From Bacteroidota bacterium (lineage in GTDB: Bacteria > Bacteroidota > Ignavibacteria > Ignavibacteriales > Ignavibacteriaceae), in assembly GCA_023453665.1 (NCBI GenBank), contig JAEXTA010000162.1, forward strand, positions 1 through 12,703: a stretch of DNA of 12,703 bases, written 5' to 3'. Shown piece after piece: positions 6,456-12,703 of this stretch. The notes under the pieces are model-generated. The model was not told the DNA's origin. It ran no database searches and was given only the letters and a program-made list of their open reading frames with translations. The translations under genes were made by a program, and so were the position numbers. Position 1 is the stretch's first letter. Each line of letters opens with the position of its first letter.

Positions 6456-9400
6456 CTAAAGAAATGAATGTTTGTGGGCAGGCAGAGTAAAAATAAATTT
6501 CGTTCCTTTTCCTGGTTCACTTTCAACATAAATTTCACCCTGATGTTTTTGAACCAGATCTTTGCAAATAATCAGTCCAAGTCCGCTTCCGCTTTCCTGT
6601 TCAGTGCCCGGAGTTGTATACTGTTTATCTATTCTGAACAGAAATTTTAGATGTTCCTTTTTAATTCCAACGCCTGAGTCAGCTACAATCACACTTAATT
6701 TACTGCCATTATTTTGTGAAGAGACAGAGACCGTTCCACCCGGTAAGGTAAATTTTATTGCATTGGTAACCAGGTTTAATAAAATAGAGTTCAGCATATT
6801 TGTGTCTGCATATACAGAAACATTTTCATTAACATCGTTTACTAATACCATCTTTTTATTGTCAGCAGTTCCCTGCAGAAGGCTGAATGCGTAATCAACC
6901 TCCTCTTTCAAATTACACTGTGCTGGATGGAATTCTATTTTTCCGGTTTGAATTCTTGACCACTGTAATAAGTTTTGCAAAAGACTGTAAAGGTTCTTGG
7001 TTGTATTTTGTATATGACCGGTAAATGTTTTGATCTCATCACGGGTCAGGTTTTCATACTCATCCTTCAGAACTGAAGAAAAACCAAGCAGACCCTGGAA
7101 AGGACTTTTCAGATCATGAGATATTATAGAAAAGAATTTATCTTTTGCTGCATTTAATTCTTTAAGTTCTTCGGAATATTTTCTTACCGCTTCTTCGGCA
7201 GCGATTCTTTCGGAGATTTCTCTTGCAAAAACTGCAAGACCCTGTTTTGACGGGTAAATGTTAAATTCAAAATATTCCCGCTTATTATTTTGATTCACAT
7301 CAATCACAATATTAACAGGTTTCCTGTCTTTCAAAACCGATTTTAATGATGGCAGTATTTTGCTGCTGTTGATTTTGGGGAATAAAACATCGGCAGATTT
7401 GCCCAATGCATCCACAGAATTTATTCCTGAAGCTTTTTCTGTTGCTTTATTCCAGTAAGTGAAACATAAATCCGTATCGAGTGCAAAAAACATATCTGTA
7501 AAACTTTCAGCAAGTTCTTTGTACCTCTCCTTACTTTCCTGAAGTGATTGTTCAACTTTTTTCCGTTGAGTAATATCAGTAAATACACCAAAACAGCCAA
7601 TATAATTTCCGGCAGTATCAAACAAAGGTCTTGGTGATATTATTACAAAAATTTCATCACCATTTTTTCTTTTGATAATTCTTTCTATGGTTTGAATTTG
7701 AGGCTGCTCGCCGACAGTATAAATTTTAAAGCAGTCTTTCAACTCTGATTCTTTACCTAATAATTCTTCCGGTTCACAACCAAGCATATCACAAAAACGA
7801 TAATTAATAAAACTGTAATTACCTTCAACATCTACAACTGCCAGACCTTCGTTCATAGTTTCTACAAGTACCCGGTATTTTTGTTCACTTGCTTTCAATT
7901 CCGAGGTCCTGACAACAATTTCATTTTCAAGTTTTGAAAAGTATTGTCGTTGAGCTGCGTATCTATACAAACCAAAAGAGACATAACCAGCGGCTCCGAA
8001 TAATAATAACAAGAACCAGAACTGCCTGTAAAAAGGCTGACTGATTGTTATCTCAGCAGAGATTAATTCTTCGCTCCAGTATCCATTACCGTTACGGGCC
8101 TTAATGTGCAGCCTGTAAGTACCAGGGCTTAGATTAGTATAACGCATAGGACTTGGGCCATTATCGTAAACTTCTATCCACTCTTCATCAAAAGGTTCGA
8201 GTTTTATTTGAAAATTGATTGAGCTTTCATCTATAAATGAAATTCCTCTGAAATAAAAATAAAGCGTGTTTTCACTGCTTGGTAAGGTAATATTCTCAGT
8301 TAATGAATACCTTTCATCTCCTTCACCTTCGAAGTAAAGTAATTTTGGTACAGGAATAAATTCAGGGTATGTATCATATTCCTCCTCGTAACAGGATACA
8401 CCATTGTCCGTTCCAATCCATACTTTACCTTGAATATCAATATAGCCTGCTGACCGGTTTGTTTCATTTCCTGCAAGTCCGTTTTTAATTGTGAACTGCC
8501 TCAGAGTTTTTAAATTCCATTTATAAACGCCCTGGTTAGTTCCTATCCAGTAGTTATTTTTTTTATCCTGCCTGATAAAATAAACCGGAGTATTAATTTT
8601 ATCTTTTAACGGAGTGAACGGAACAATTGAATCATTGACTAATTCATACACGCCTTTAAAATGACTAATAAGAATTCTGTTCTTATCATCTTTGTATACT
8701 GAATAAGTATTACTCAATTCATAGTTTCCCGGATAGTAAATTGTTTTTAACAGTTTAAAATTTGTAGGATCAATAATTCTTAGTCCTGATCCTGATAAAT
8801 AAAGTAAGCCGTTAAAATTTTGAATTTTCCTGTAGCTCGTTTTATTGATAACAATTGAGGGAACATTTTGAAATTTTCCATTTCGTAAAATGAAAATACC
8901 ATTTGTTGTTGCTATCCATAACAGCCCGTTATCATCAAATGTGATTGAATTTACATTGGTATTAAATTCAGGGATGAACCACCGGATATTTCCTTTCGCA
9001 TCAATTTTTCCCACACCGTATTGCGCAGATGCACACCATAAATTTCCTTCAGAATCTTTGACCAGATCATTTACCCGGACATGCATAAAGGTGTTTTGGG
9101 TATTCTCTCTCAAATCAATTTTTTTAAACTGATGATCTGAAAAAAAAGTTATACCTGTATTATGACCAAATACAAAAGTACCGTCATTTAACTGTTCGAT
9201 CGAAACTACTTCATCTTCAAGAAGACCGGCTAACCTGTTATAATTTTTAAACCGCATTGAACTGATTTTATCAAGACCCCTGCCGTATGAAATCCAGACA
9301 TTGTCCTCACGGTCAATAAAGATTGAATGTGCACCGGCACTTATAAATCCGTTCTCTCTTCCAAGCTCAACACGTTTGCCGGTATTTTCATCAATAAAAA

Positions 9401-10229
9401 ATTTTGCCGAGCTATTACCAAAATAAATCCGGCCTCTTCTGTCTGTTAAAAATACCGGTCTTTCAAAAAATGTAAGCCATCTTAATTTTAATTCAGTAAG
9501 CATTGTTCTGTGCTTATAATCCTTTAATGAGCCAACACCGTCTTCGGTAAAAGTTAAAATAGTTTCAGTATTGTTTTCTTTTTTTACCAGCAAAGCAAAA
9601 GTGTTTTTAGATTTAGTTCCAAGAATTTCATTAATCGTATTATCAAATTTGTTTCCATCGAAAACAGAGTAACCATTCCCGGTGCTTAGATATACTTTAT
9701 TTTCATATGAAGTGATATTGTTTATTTGATTATCCGGCAGTCCATCTTTAGCGGTCAGTTTTTTCCAGTGTGTATTCTGATAAATAAATAGCCCCTGATC
9801 AGTTCCCAGGCACAAAATCAATTCGCCATTCATTCTTACAGGTTCAAATGCAGTAACGCCAAGTTTTACTTCATTTGGGAAGCTGACAAAATTCCAGGTG
9901 ACATTATTGTAGTACGCAATTGAATCAAACGGACTGAAGGGTATTGCCCAAATTTTATTTTCATCATCTTTTACAACCCTGAAGTATCTTTTTGCAGGCA
10001 AACCATTTTTTTCGTTATAATTTGTCCAGGCTGAACCATCATAACGTGAAATTCCTGAAAGTGTTGCGAACCACATATTCCCTTCGGAATCCTGGGTAAT
10101 ATCATATACCCCGTTGTCCGGTAATCCATTTTCTACAGAGTATTTTTGAATATTAAAACTCTGAGCAAATGCTTTTGTCAGGAGGAATAATGCTATGACG
10201 ACAAATAGCTTTGAAATTTTGGGCAACAC
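6456..10229 (-). CDS. Membrane sensor kinase: periplasmic two-component propeller + Y_Y_Y domain, TM, two PAS, HisKA, HATPase
   Basis: A 1257-residue sensor. A signal peptide (K4-K7, hydrophobic 8-18, likely cleavage after A22 in 'KAFAQ') exports the N-terminal part. Residues ~30-650 hold many regulator-propeller repeats of the 'D-x-x-G-x-x-W-x-A/G-T-x-x-G' type (first at D47-G59; also 'DREDNVWISYGRGL', 'DDNGLLWIATTNG', 'DIQGKVWIGTDNG'), enough for about two seven-bladed propellers. A Y_Y_Y domain follows at ~653-722 and one membrane helix at ~737-755. PAS1 is ~784-893 and PAS2 ~902-1012. The H-box is 'SIISHDLKSPF' with H1038, N-box N1152/N1156, G1 'DSGVGI' at 1184, G2 'GSGLGL' at 1214. This is the input architecture of Bacteroidota hybrid systems for glycans, but it has no receiver or AraC-type domain at the C terminus. 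The start is GTG without a ribosome site, 32 bp after the lone receiver gene, its likely partner. The ligand is unknown. Confidence 0.93.
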   Translation of the reverse strand: MLPKISKLFVVIALFLLTKAFAQSFNIQKYSVENGLPDNGVYDITQDSEGNMWFATLSGISRYDGSAWTNYNEKNGLPAKRYFRVVKDDENKIWAIPFSPFDSIAYYNNVTWNFVSFPNEVKLGVTAFEPVRMNGELILCLGTDQGLFIYQNTHWKKLTAKDGLPDNQINNITSYENKVYLSTGNGYSVFDGNKFDNTINEILGTKSKNTFALLVKKENNTETILTFTEDGVGSLKDYKHRTMLTELKLRWLTFFERPVFLTDRRGRIYFGNSSAKFFIDENTGKRVELGRENGFISAGAHSIFIDREDNVWISYGRGLDKISSMRFKNYNRLAGLLEDEVVSIEQLNDGTFVFGHNTGITFFSDHQFKKIDLRENTQNTFMHVRVNDLVKDSEGNLWCASAQYGVGKIDAKGNIRWFIPEFNTNVNSITFDDNGLLWIATTNGIFILRNGKFQNVPSIVINKTSYRKIQNFNGLLYLSGSGLRIIDPTNFKLLKTIYYPGNYELSNTYSVYKDDKNRILISHFKGVYELVNDSIVPFTPLKDKINTPVYFIRQDKKNNYWIGTNQGVYKWNLKTLRQFTIKNGLAGNETNRSAGYIDIQGKVWIGTDNGVSCYEEEYDTYPEFIPVPKLLYFEGEGDERYSLTENITLPSSENTLYFYFRGISFIDESSINFQIKLEPFDEEWIEVYDNGPSPMRYTNLSPGTYRLHIKARNGNGYWSEELISAEITISQPFYRQFWFLLLLFGAAGYVSFGLYRYAAQRQYFSKLENEIVVRTSELKASEQKYRVLVETMNEGLAVVDVEGNYSFINYRFCDMLGCEPEELLGKESELKDCFKIYTVGEQPQIQTIERIIKRKNGDEIFVIISPRPLFDTAGNYIGCFGVFTDITQRKKVEQSLQESKERYKELAESFTDMFFALDTDLCFTYWNKATEKASGINSVDALGKSADVLFPKINSSKILPSLKSVLKDRKPVNIVIDVNQNNKREYFEFNIYPSKQGLAVFAREISERIAAEEAVRKYSEELKELNAAKDKFFSIISHDLKSPFQGLLGFSSVLKDEYENLTRDEIKTFTGHIQNTTKNLYSLLQNLLQWSRIQTGKIEFHPAQCNLKEEVDYAFSLLQGTADNKKMVLVNDVNENVSVYADTNMLNSILLNLVTNAIKFTLPGGTVSVSSQNNGSKLSVIVADSGVGIKKEHLKFLFRIDKQYTTPGTEQESGSGLGLIICKDLVQKHQGEIYVESEPGKGTKFIFTLPAHKHSFL

Positions 10230-10261
10230 GTTTTTTCTATTTATGATGATTATATAATTAG

Positions 10262-10735
10262 TTATATGCTGTTATCGGTAGTTGTATTAACAGAGCTATC
10301 AACCATACCTTTTACATCCGAGGTCGAAGAGGATTTATTAAACAATTCATTTGTTCGTCTTTCAGATTCAATTTTTTTCATAAACATTTTTATTCTGTCA
10401 AACGTTGAACGGATTTCCATTGGTTTAAGCAGATAATCTGAAATACCAAGACTTAGTAATTTTGAAATAACTTCTTTATCACTTATTGCTGAAAGAACAA
10501 TTACCGGAAGGTTTTGATATGCCGGAGTTTTACGAAGTATTTCCAGTAATTCATCACCGCTTAGTTCCGGCATACTGATATCCATCAACATAAAATCAGG
10601 ACGAAATTTTTGTAAAACATCCAGTGCCTTTTTTCCGTTTTCTGCTTCAGAGACCTGGCATTGCAGCCTTCCTTCAAGTATCCTTCTCAGAAACAATCGG
10701 ATAGTCTGGTCATCATCTACAATTAGAGCGTTCAT
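10262..10735 (-). CDS. Stand-alone receiver-domain response regulator without output domain
   Basis: A 157-residue protein with one receiver domain (~1-122): acidic D7-D9, phospho-Asp D52 ('FMLMDISMPE'), switch residue S82 and K104 before Pro, so it should accept phosphate. After a helix at ~105-128 the last ~30 residues are polar and Ser/Thr/Asn-rich, with no DNA-binding, enzymatic or chemotaxis-type motif. Such proteins act by binding partners (CheY, DivK, Spo0F type) or as phosphate relays. It lies 25 bp after the upstream membrane-anchored kinase and 32 bp before the propeller kinase, both on the same strand, which makes those kinases likely donors. Its distant neighbours include flagellar genes and a possible chemoreceptor, so a motility output is possible but not shown. 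No ribosome site is visible before the ATG. Confidence 0.92.
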   Translation of the reverse strand: MNALIVDDDQTIRLFLRRILEGRLQCQVSEAENGKKALDVLQKFRPDFMLMDISMPELSGDELLEILRKTPAYQNLPVIVLSAISDKEVISKLLSLGISDYLLKPMEIRSTFDRIKMFMKKIESERRTNELFNKSSSTSDVKGMVDSSVNTTTDNSI

Positions 10736-10760
10736 TTAACTTTTACTTTCTAAAAAAAAT

Positions 10761-11750
10761 TTAATTGTTTAAATGCATAGCTTTATTTATAGGAATTTTA
10801 AAGCCGAACTTTGAACCCTTTCCGACTTCACTTTTAACCCATGTATGACCGCCATGCGTTTCTACAATCATTTTTACAACCCACAATCCTAAACCGGTAC
10901 TAACTTCATCGCCGGTTGGTTTAGCAGATAGTCTTGCCCCTTTTTGAAATGCTCTTGTCACATCTTCTGATGTCAGTCCCGGTCCCTCATCAGATACTTC
11001 AACATAAACAGAAAAAGCATCTTTATAACATTTAATATCTATGTGTGATCCTTCTGGTGAGTATTTAACTGCATTGTCAATCAGGTTATCTATTGCTTCA
11101 ATTATTTTATCCATATCCATCCAAATTTCCGGGATGGTATGATCGATATTAATTATAAAATCCTGACCTTTTAATTTTGCTTTTGCAACGTTGTTTTTAA
11201 TGCAATGGTTTATTGCTGAATTAAGTGATCCGTATTTAAACTCTGATTCAAATCCATTGGATTCGTGAAAAATACTTGTGCTGATTACGGTTGATAATTT
11301 TATGATTCTATCTGCAGCGCTGAGTATTGTGCTCATTATTTCCCGTTGTTCCTGCAGGCTCAGGTCATAAGTTTCAAGCAGATTCACAAAACTTTTTATA
11401 GCAGAGGCAGGATTTTTAACATCGTGAATGTACATCGCAAAAAGTTCTTCCTTCCTGCGGTGGAGTTCTTCTATGTTTTCAAGTTTTTCCTCTAAAATTC
11501 TTTTGGCTTTTTCCAGATCGGCATTAATGGCTTCGAGTTCATTTGCACGGATGTTTAAATGTGAAATTGACTTTTGTAGTTTTTCAATTTTTTCTTTGAG
11601 CGTTACAATTTCATTTTGTCTGTCTTTTGAAATTGAGTTCAATAATTTTTCATCGACAAGAGGTTCGTTAGTGGTTTTAACTTTTGTATGAATGTAATTG
11701 ATTACAAACATTAGAAGTATAAATGCAATGAAGATGATGACAATTTCCAT
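10761..11750 (-). CDS. Membrane-anchored histidine kinase with N-terminal helix and coiled coil, no classical sensor domain
   Basis: A 329-residue kinase. Residues 3-20 form one hydrophobic membrane helix right at the N terminus, so it has essentially no periplasmic domain. A long charged coiled coil (~42-105) leads to the H-box 'MYIHDVKNPASAI' with phospho-acceptor H109. The ATPase has N-box 'NLIDNAVKYS' (N222, N226), G1 'DEGPGL' at 254 and G2 'STGLGLWVV' from 285. The HDxKNP-type H-box and full ATP site predict an active enzyme. The signal could be sensed in the membrane, through the coiled coil, or by a partner protein. It is the first gene of the minus-strand signalling run and is followed 25 bp later by the stand-alone receiver, its most likely target. 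No Shine-Dalgarno site precedes the ATG. Confidence 0.9.
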   Translation of the reverse strand: MEIVIIFIAFILLMFVINYIHTKVKTTNEPLVDEKLLNSISKDRQNEIVTLKEKIEKLQKSISHLNIRANELEAINADLEKAKRILEEKLENIEELHRRKEELFAMYIHDVKNPASAIKSFVNLLETYDLSLQEQREIMSTILSAADRIIKLSTVISTSIFHESNGFESEFKYGSLNSAINHCIKNNVAKAKLKGQDFIINIDHTIPEIWMDMDKIIEAIDNLIDNAVKYSPEGSHIDIKCYKDAFSVYVEVSDEGPGLTSEDVTRAFQKGARLSAKPTGDEVSTGLGLWVVKMIVETHGGHTWVKSEVGKGSKFGFKIPINKAMHLNN

Positions 11751-11983
11751 AAAGAATTATTTCCCGACGACCTTATCCCTTAAATATTTATTTGAAGTCT
11801 CCCATACCATTTCATTATCGAAAGATTACAGGAAAAAGTTGAAGAAAACCTTTAATTATTTTGTAATCGTTCAGTTTTACAGATCAGAAACCAGAAAATG
11901 GCTACAATTTTTTTCCTGTTTTAAGGATCGGATAGTTACTTTTTACAACCTATCATAACCATAGATTTTCCATATCAAAAATC

Positions 11984-11999
11984 GTGACATTGCTGTCAC
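11984..11999. promoter_or_regulatory. Perfect 16-bp palindrome, candidate operator
   Basis: GTGACA-TTGC-TGTCAC: exact 6-bp arms with a 4-nt centre. It sits 93 bp before the + strand TonB-C start and 233 bp before the - strand kinase start. It resembles a CRP/FNR-type dyad in its GTGA/TCAC ends, but the spacing is 8 bp instead of the usual 6. It may bind a dimeric regulator; the protein is not identifiable here. Confidence 0.45.
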
Positions 12000-12080
12000 A
12001 AACTTTTCCTGGCCCATTTCTTCTAAACATTTGCTCAATATCAACCGATAATAAACTGGTTTTATTTATCAATTTTAACA

Positions 12081-12086
12081 GGGAGG
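12081..12086 (+). promoter_or_regulatory. Strong Shine-Dalgarno site (GGGAGG) of the TonB-C gene
   Basis: GGGAGG lies 6 nt before ATG 12093, near-ideal spacing. It fixes the start and is much stronger than any site before the other genes in the window. Confidence 0.75.
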
Positions 12087-12092
12087 AAAATC

Positions 12093-12518
12093 ATGAGCAG
12101 GGATGGCAACTACTTTAATACGGTTTTAACAGCACTTTTCATATTTATCATAACCATTTCAATTTTTCCAAATCACCAGCCGGAAAGAGAAATTAAAGCA
12201 AATACTACCGGTGATGAAGAATATCTTGCCTTCGCCGAAACAATGCCTACACCTGTTGGCGGAATGGAAGCTTTAATGAAACTGATTTCATACCCAAGTA
12301 TAGCAAAGAAAGCTGGCGTTCAGGGAAAAGTTTTTCTACTGGCTTATATAAATGAAAACGGTGGTGTTGATGATGTGAAAGTCGTTAAAGGAATTGGCGC
12401 CGGATGTGACGAAGCTGCGATTGATGCCGTTAAAAAAAGTAAATTCAACCCCGGCAAAAACAAGGGACTTCCTGTTAAAGTGAAACTTTCGTTAACTATT
12501 AATTTTAAACTAAGCTAA
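12093..12518 (+). CDS. Small membrane-anchored TonB C-terminal domain protein
   Basis: A 141-residue protein with a short N-terminal cytoplasmic part, one hydrophobic helix (~9-26) and a periplasmic TonB-C domain at ~57-140. The domain shows the family pattern: 'GGMEALMKLISYPSIAKKAG' (56-75), 'GKVFLLAYINENGGVDDV' (78-95), then 'AAIDAVKKSKFNPG', and the final strand 'KVKLSLTINFKL'. TonB passes energy from ExbB/ExbD to outer-membrane transporters. Here only ~30 residues link the helix to the domain, there is no Pro-rich spacer, and no exbB, exbD or receptor gene is in view. It may therefore not act as a classical transport TonB. The GVDDVKVVKG type of domain is common in Bacteroidota and relatives. 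A strong ribosome site suggests good translation. A possible membrane sensor gene follows 37 bp later on the same strand. Confidence 0.85.
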   Translation: MSRDGNYFNTVLTALFIFIITISIFPNHQPEREIKANTTGDEEYLAFAETMPTPVGGMEALMKLISYPSIAKKAGVQGKVFLLAYINENGGVDDVKVVKGIGAGCDEAAIDAVKKSKFNPGKNKGLPVKVKLSLTINFKLS

Positions 12519-12547
12519 TGTGATTTTATAAAGAGCATATTATTTGC

Positions 12548-12553
12548 GGGGAG
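12548..12553 (+). promoter_or_regulatory. Shine-Dalgarno-like GGGGAG before the last gene
   Basis: GGGGAG ends 2 nt before ATG 12556. The spacing is short, but no better start is visible, so it supports the ATG as the real start of the partial gene. Confidence 0.45.
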
Positions 12554-12555
12554 TT

Positions 12556-12703
12556 ATGACCTTATTCAAACGACTTAAATTTGTAACTAAAATACAGGCT
12601 GGTTTTTTCTTCATTGCAGTGATTTCTACAGTCATTGTTGTAAATGATTATATCCAGTTAAACAAAACTTCCGGCTTAAAAGACCAGATTTTTTCTGATT
12701 ACA
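12556..12703 (+). CDS. N-terminal fragment of a membrane sensor, possibly a methyl-accepting chemotaxis protein; 3' end outside window
   Basis: Forty-nine codons are visible and the frame is open to the window edge. The protein begins 'MTLFKRLKFVTKIQAGFF', a basic N terminus followed by a hydrophobic helix (~13-29) and then a polar, helix-prone stretch ('VVNDYIQLNKTSGLKDQIFS'). This is the usual opening of chemoreceptors or kinases with a four-helix-bundle periplasmic sensor: a short cytoplasmic Lys/Arg-rich end, the first membrane helix, then a long first bundle helix. HAMP and signalling domains, if present, lie beyond the window, so chemoreceptor versus histidine kinase versus cyclase cannot be decided. 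It follows the TonB-C gene by 37 bp and may be co-transcribed. Confidence 0.5.
   Translation, partial: MTLFKRLKFVTKIQAGFFFIAVISTVIVVNDYIQLNKTSGLKDQIFSDY

Larger units (their letters stand above)
11751..12092. other. Divergent gene-free region between the kinase run and the TonB-C gene
   Basis: These 342 bp separate genes reading away from each other, so promoters for both directions should lie here. It contains a perfect 16-bp palindrome (11984-11999), an AT-only hairpin candidate close to the + strand start (AATAAA/TTTATT near 12048-12066) and the ribosome site at 12081. An open frame from 11698 to 11958 on the + strand overlaps the kinase gene antisense and has no coding character that I recognise. 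No convincing sigma-54 (-24/-12) site or standard -35/-10 pair stands out. Confidence 0.5.

Noticed and set aside
11698..11958. Open frame of 86 codons on the + strand at the 5' end of the membrane-anchored kinase
   Set aside because: It begins antisense inside the kinase gene, has no ribosome site, no recognisable domain and a makeup expected from AT-rich non-coding DNA.
11828..12010. Repeated AACTTTTCCTG-like words in direct and inverted orientation
   Set aside because: Imperfect, short and AT-rich; expected by chance in this base composition.
12011..12026. Possible sigma-54 promoter (TGGCCC at 12011...)
   Set aside because: The -24 GG is present but the -12 GC is not at the required spacing (CT instead), so the essential pair is missing.

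Overview
The window is AT-rich and has a coding style that fits a flagellated member of the Bacteroidota/Ignavibacteriota side of the bacterial tree. The clues are a sensor kinase with a periplasmic two-component propeller and Y_Y_Y domain, a small TonB-C protein of the type common in that group, and mostly weak or absent Shine-Dalgarno sites. Flagella are rare in classical Bacteroidota but occur in Ignavibacteria, so an Ignavibacteriales-like host is my best inference. No rRNA or other taxonomic marker is present to prove it. I saw no tRNA or rRNA gene, CRISPR array, insertion sequence or phage gene.

Left part (1-3222, + strand): the end of a flagellar operon. It runs from the 3' end of fliD (filament cap), through a small coiled-coil protein in the FliT/chaperone position, to an FlgM-like anti-sigma-28 factor. 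A strong hairpin at 1021-1047 closes this unit. Next come a soluble sensor-less NtrB/FlgS-type histidine kinase and, 1 nt later, a complete NtrC-family sigma-54 activator (receiver, AAA+, Fis-type HTH). The position suggests a flagellar sigma-54 control pair like FlgS/FlgR, but the targets cannot be read from this window.

Middle part (3231-11750, - strand): four signalling genes in a row, meeting the sigma-54 activator tail to tail with 8 bp between them. In transcription order they are a short membrane-anchored histidine kinase, a stand-alone receiver with no output domain, a 1257-residue propeller/Y_Y_Y/PAS/PAS kinase, and a 1018-residue cytoplasmic kinase with a degenerate pseudo-receiver and five PAS domains. 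Three kinases and one output-less receiver form an unusual cluster. The simplest reading is that several inputs converge on one protein-binding receiver, possibly linked to motility or sigma-54 control next door. That is inference.

Right part (11751-12703): a gene-free stretch of 342 bp carrying a perfect 16-bp palindrome. It is followed on the + strand by a 141-residue membrane-anchored TonB-C protein with a strong ribosome binding site, and then by the first 49 codons of a membrane protein that looks like a chemoreceptor or sensor.
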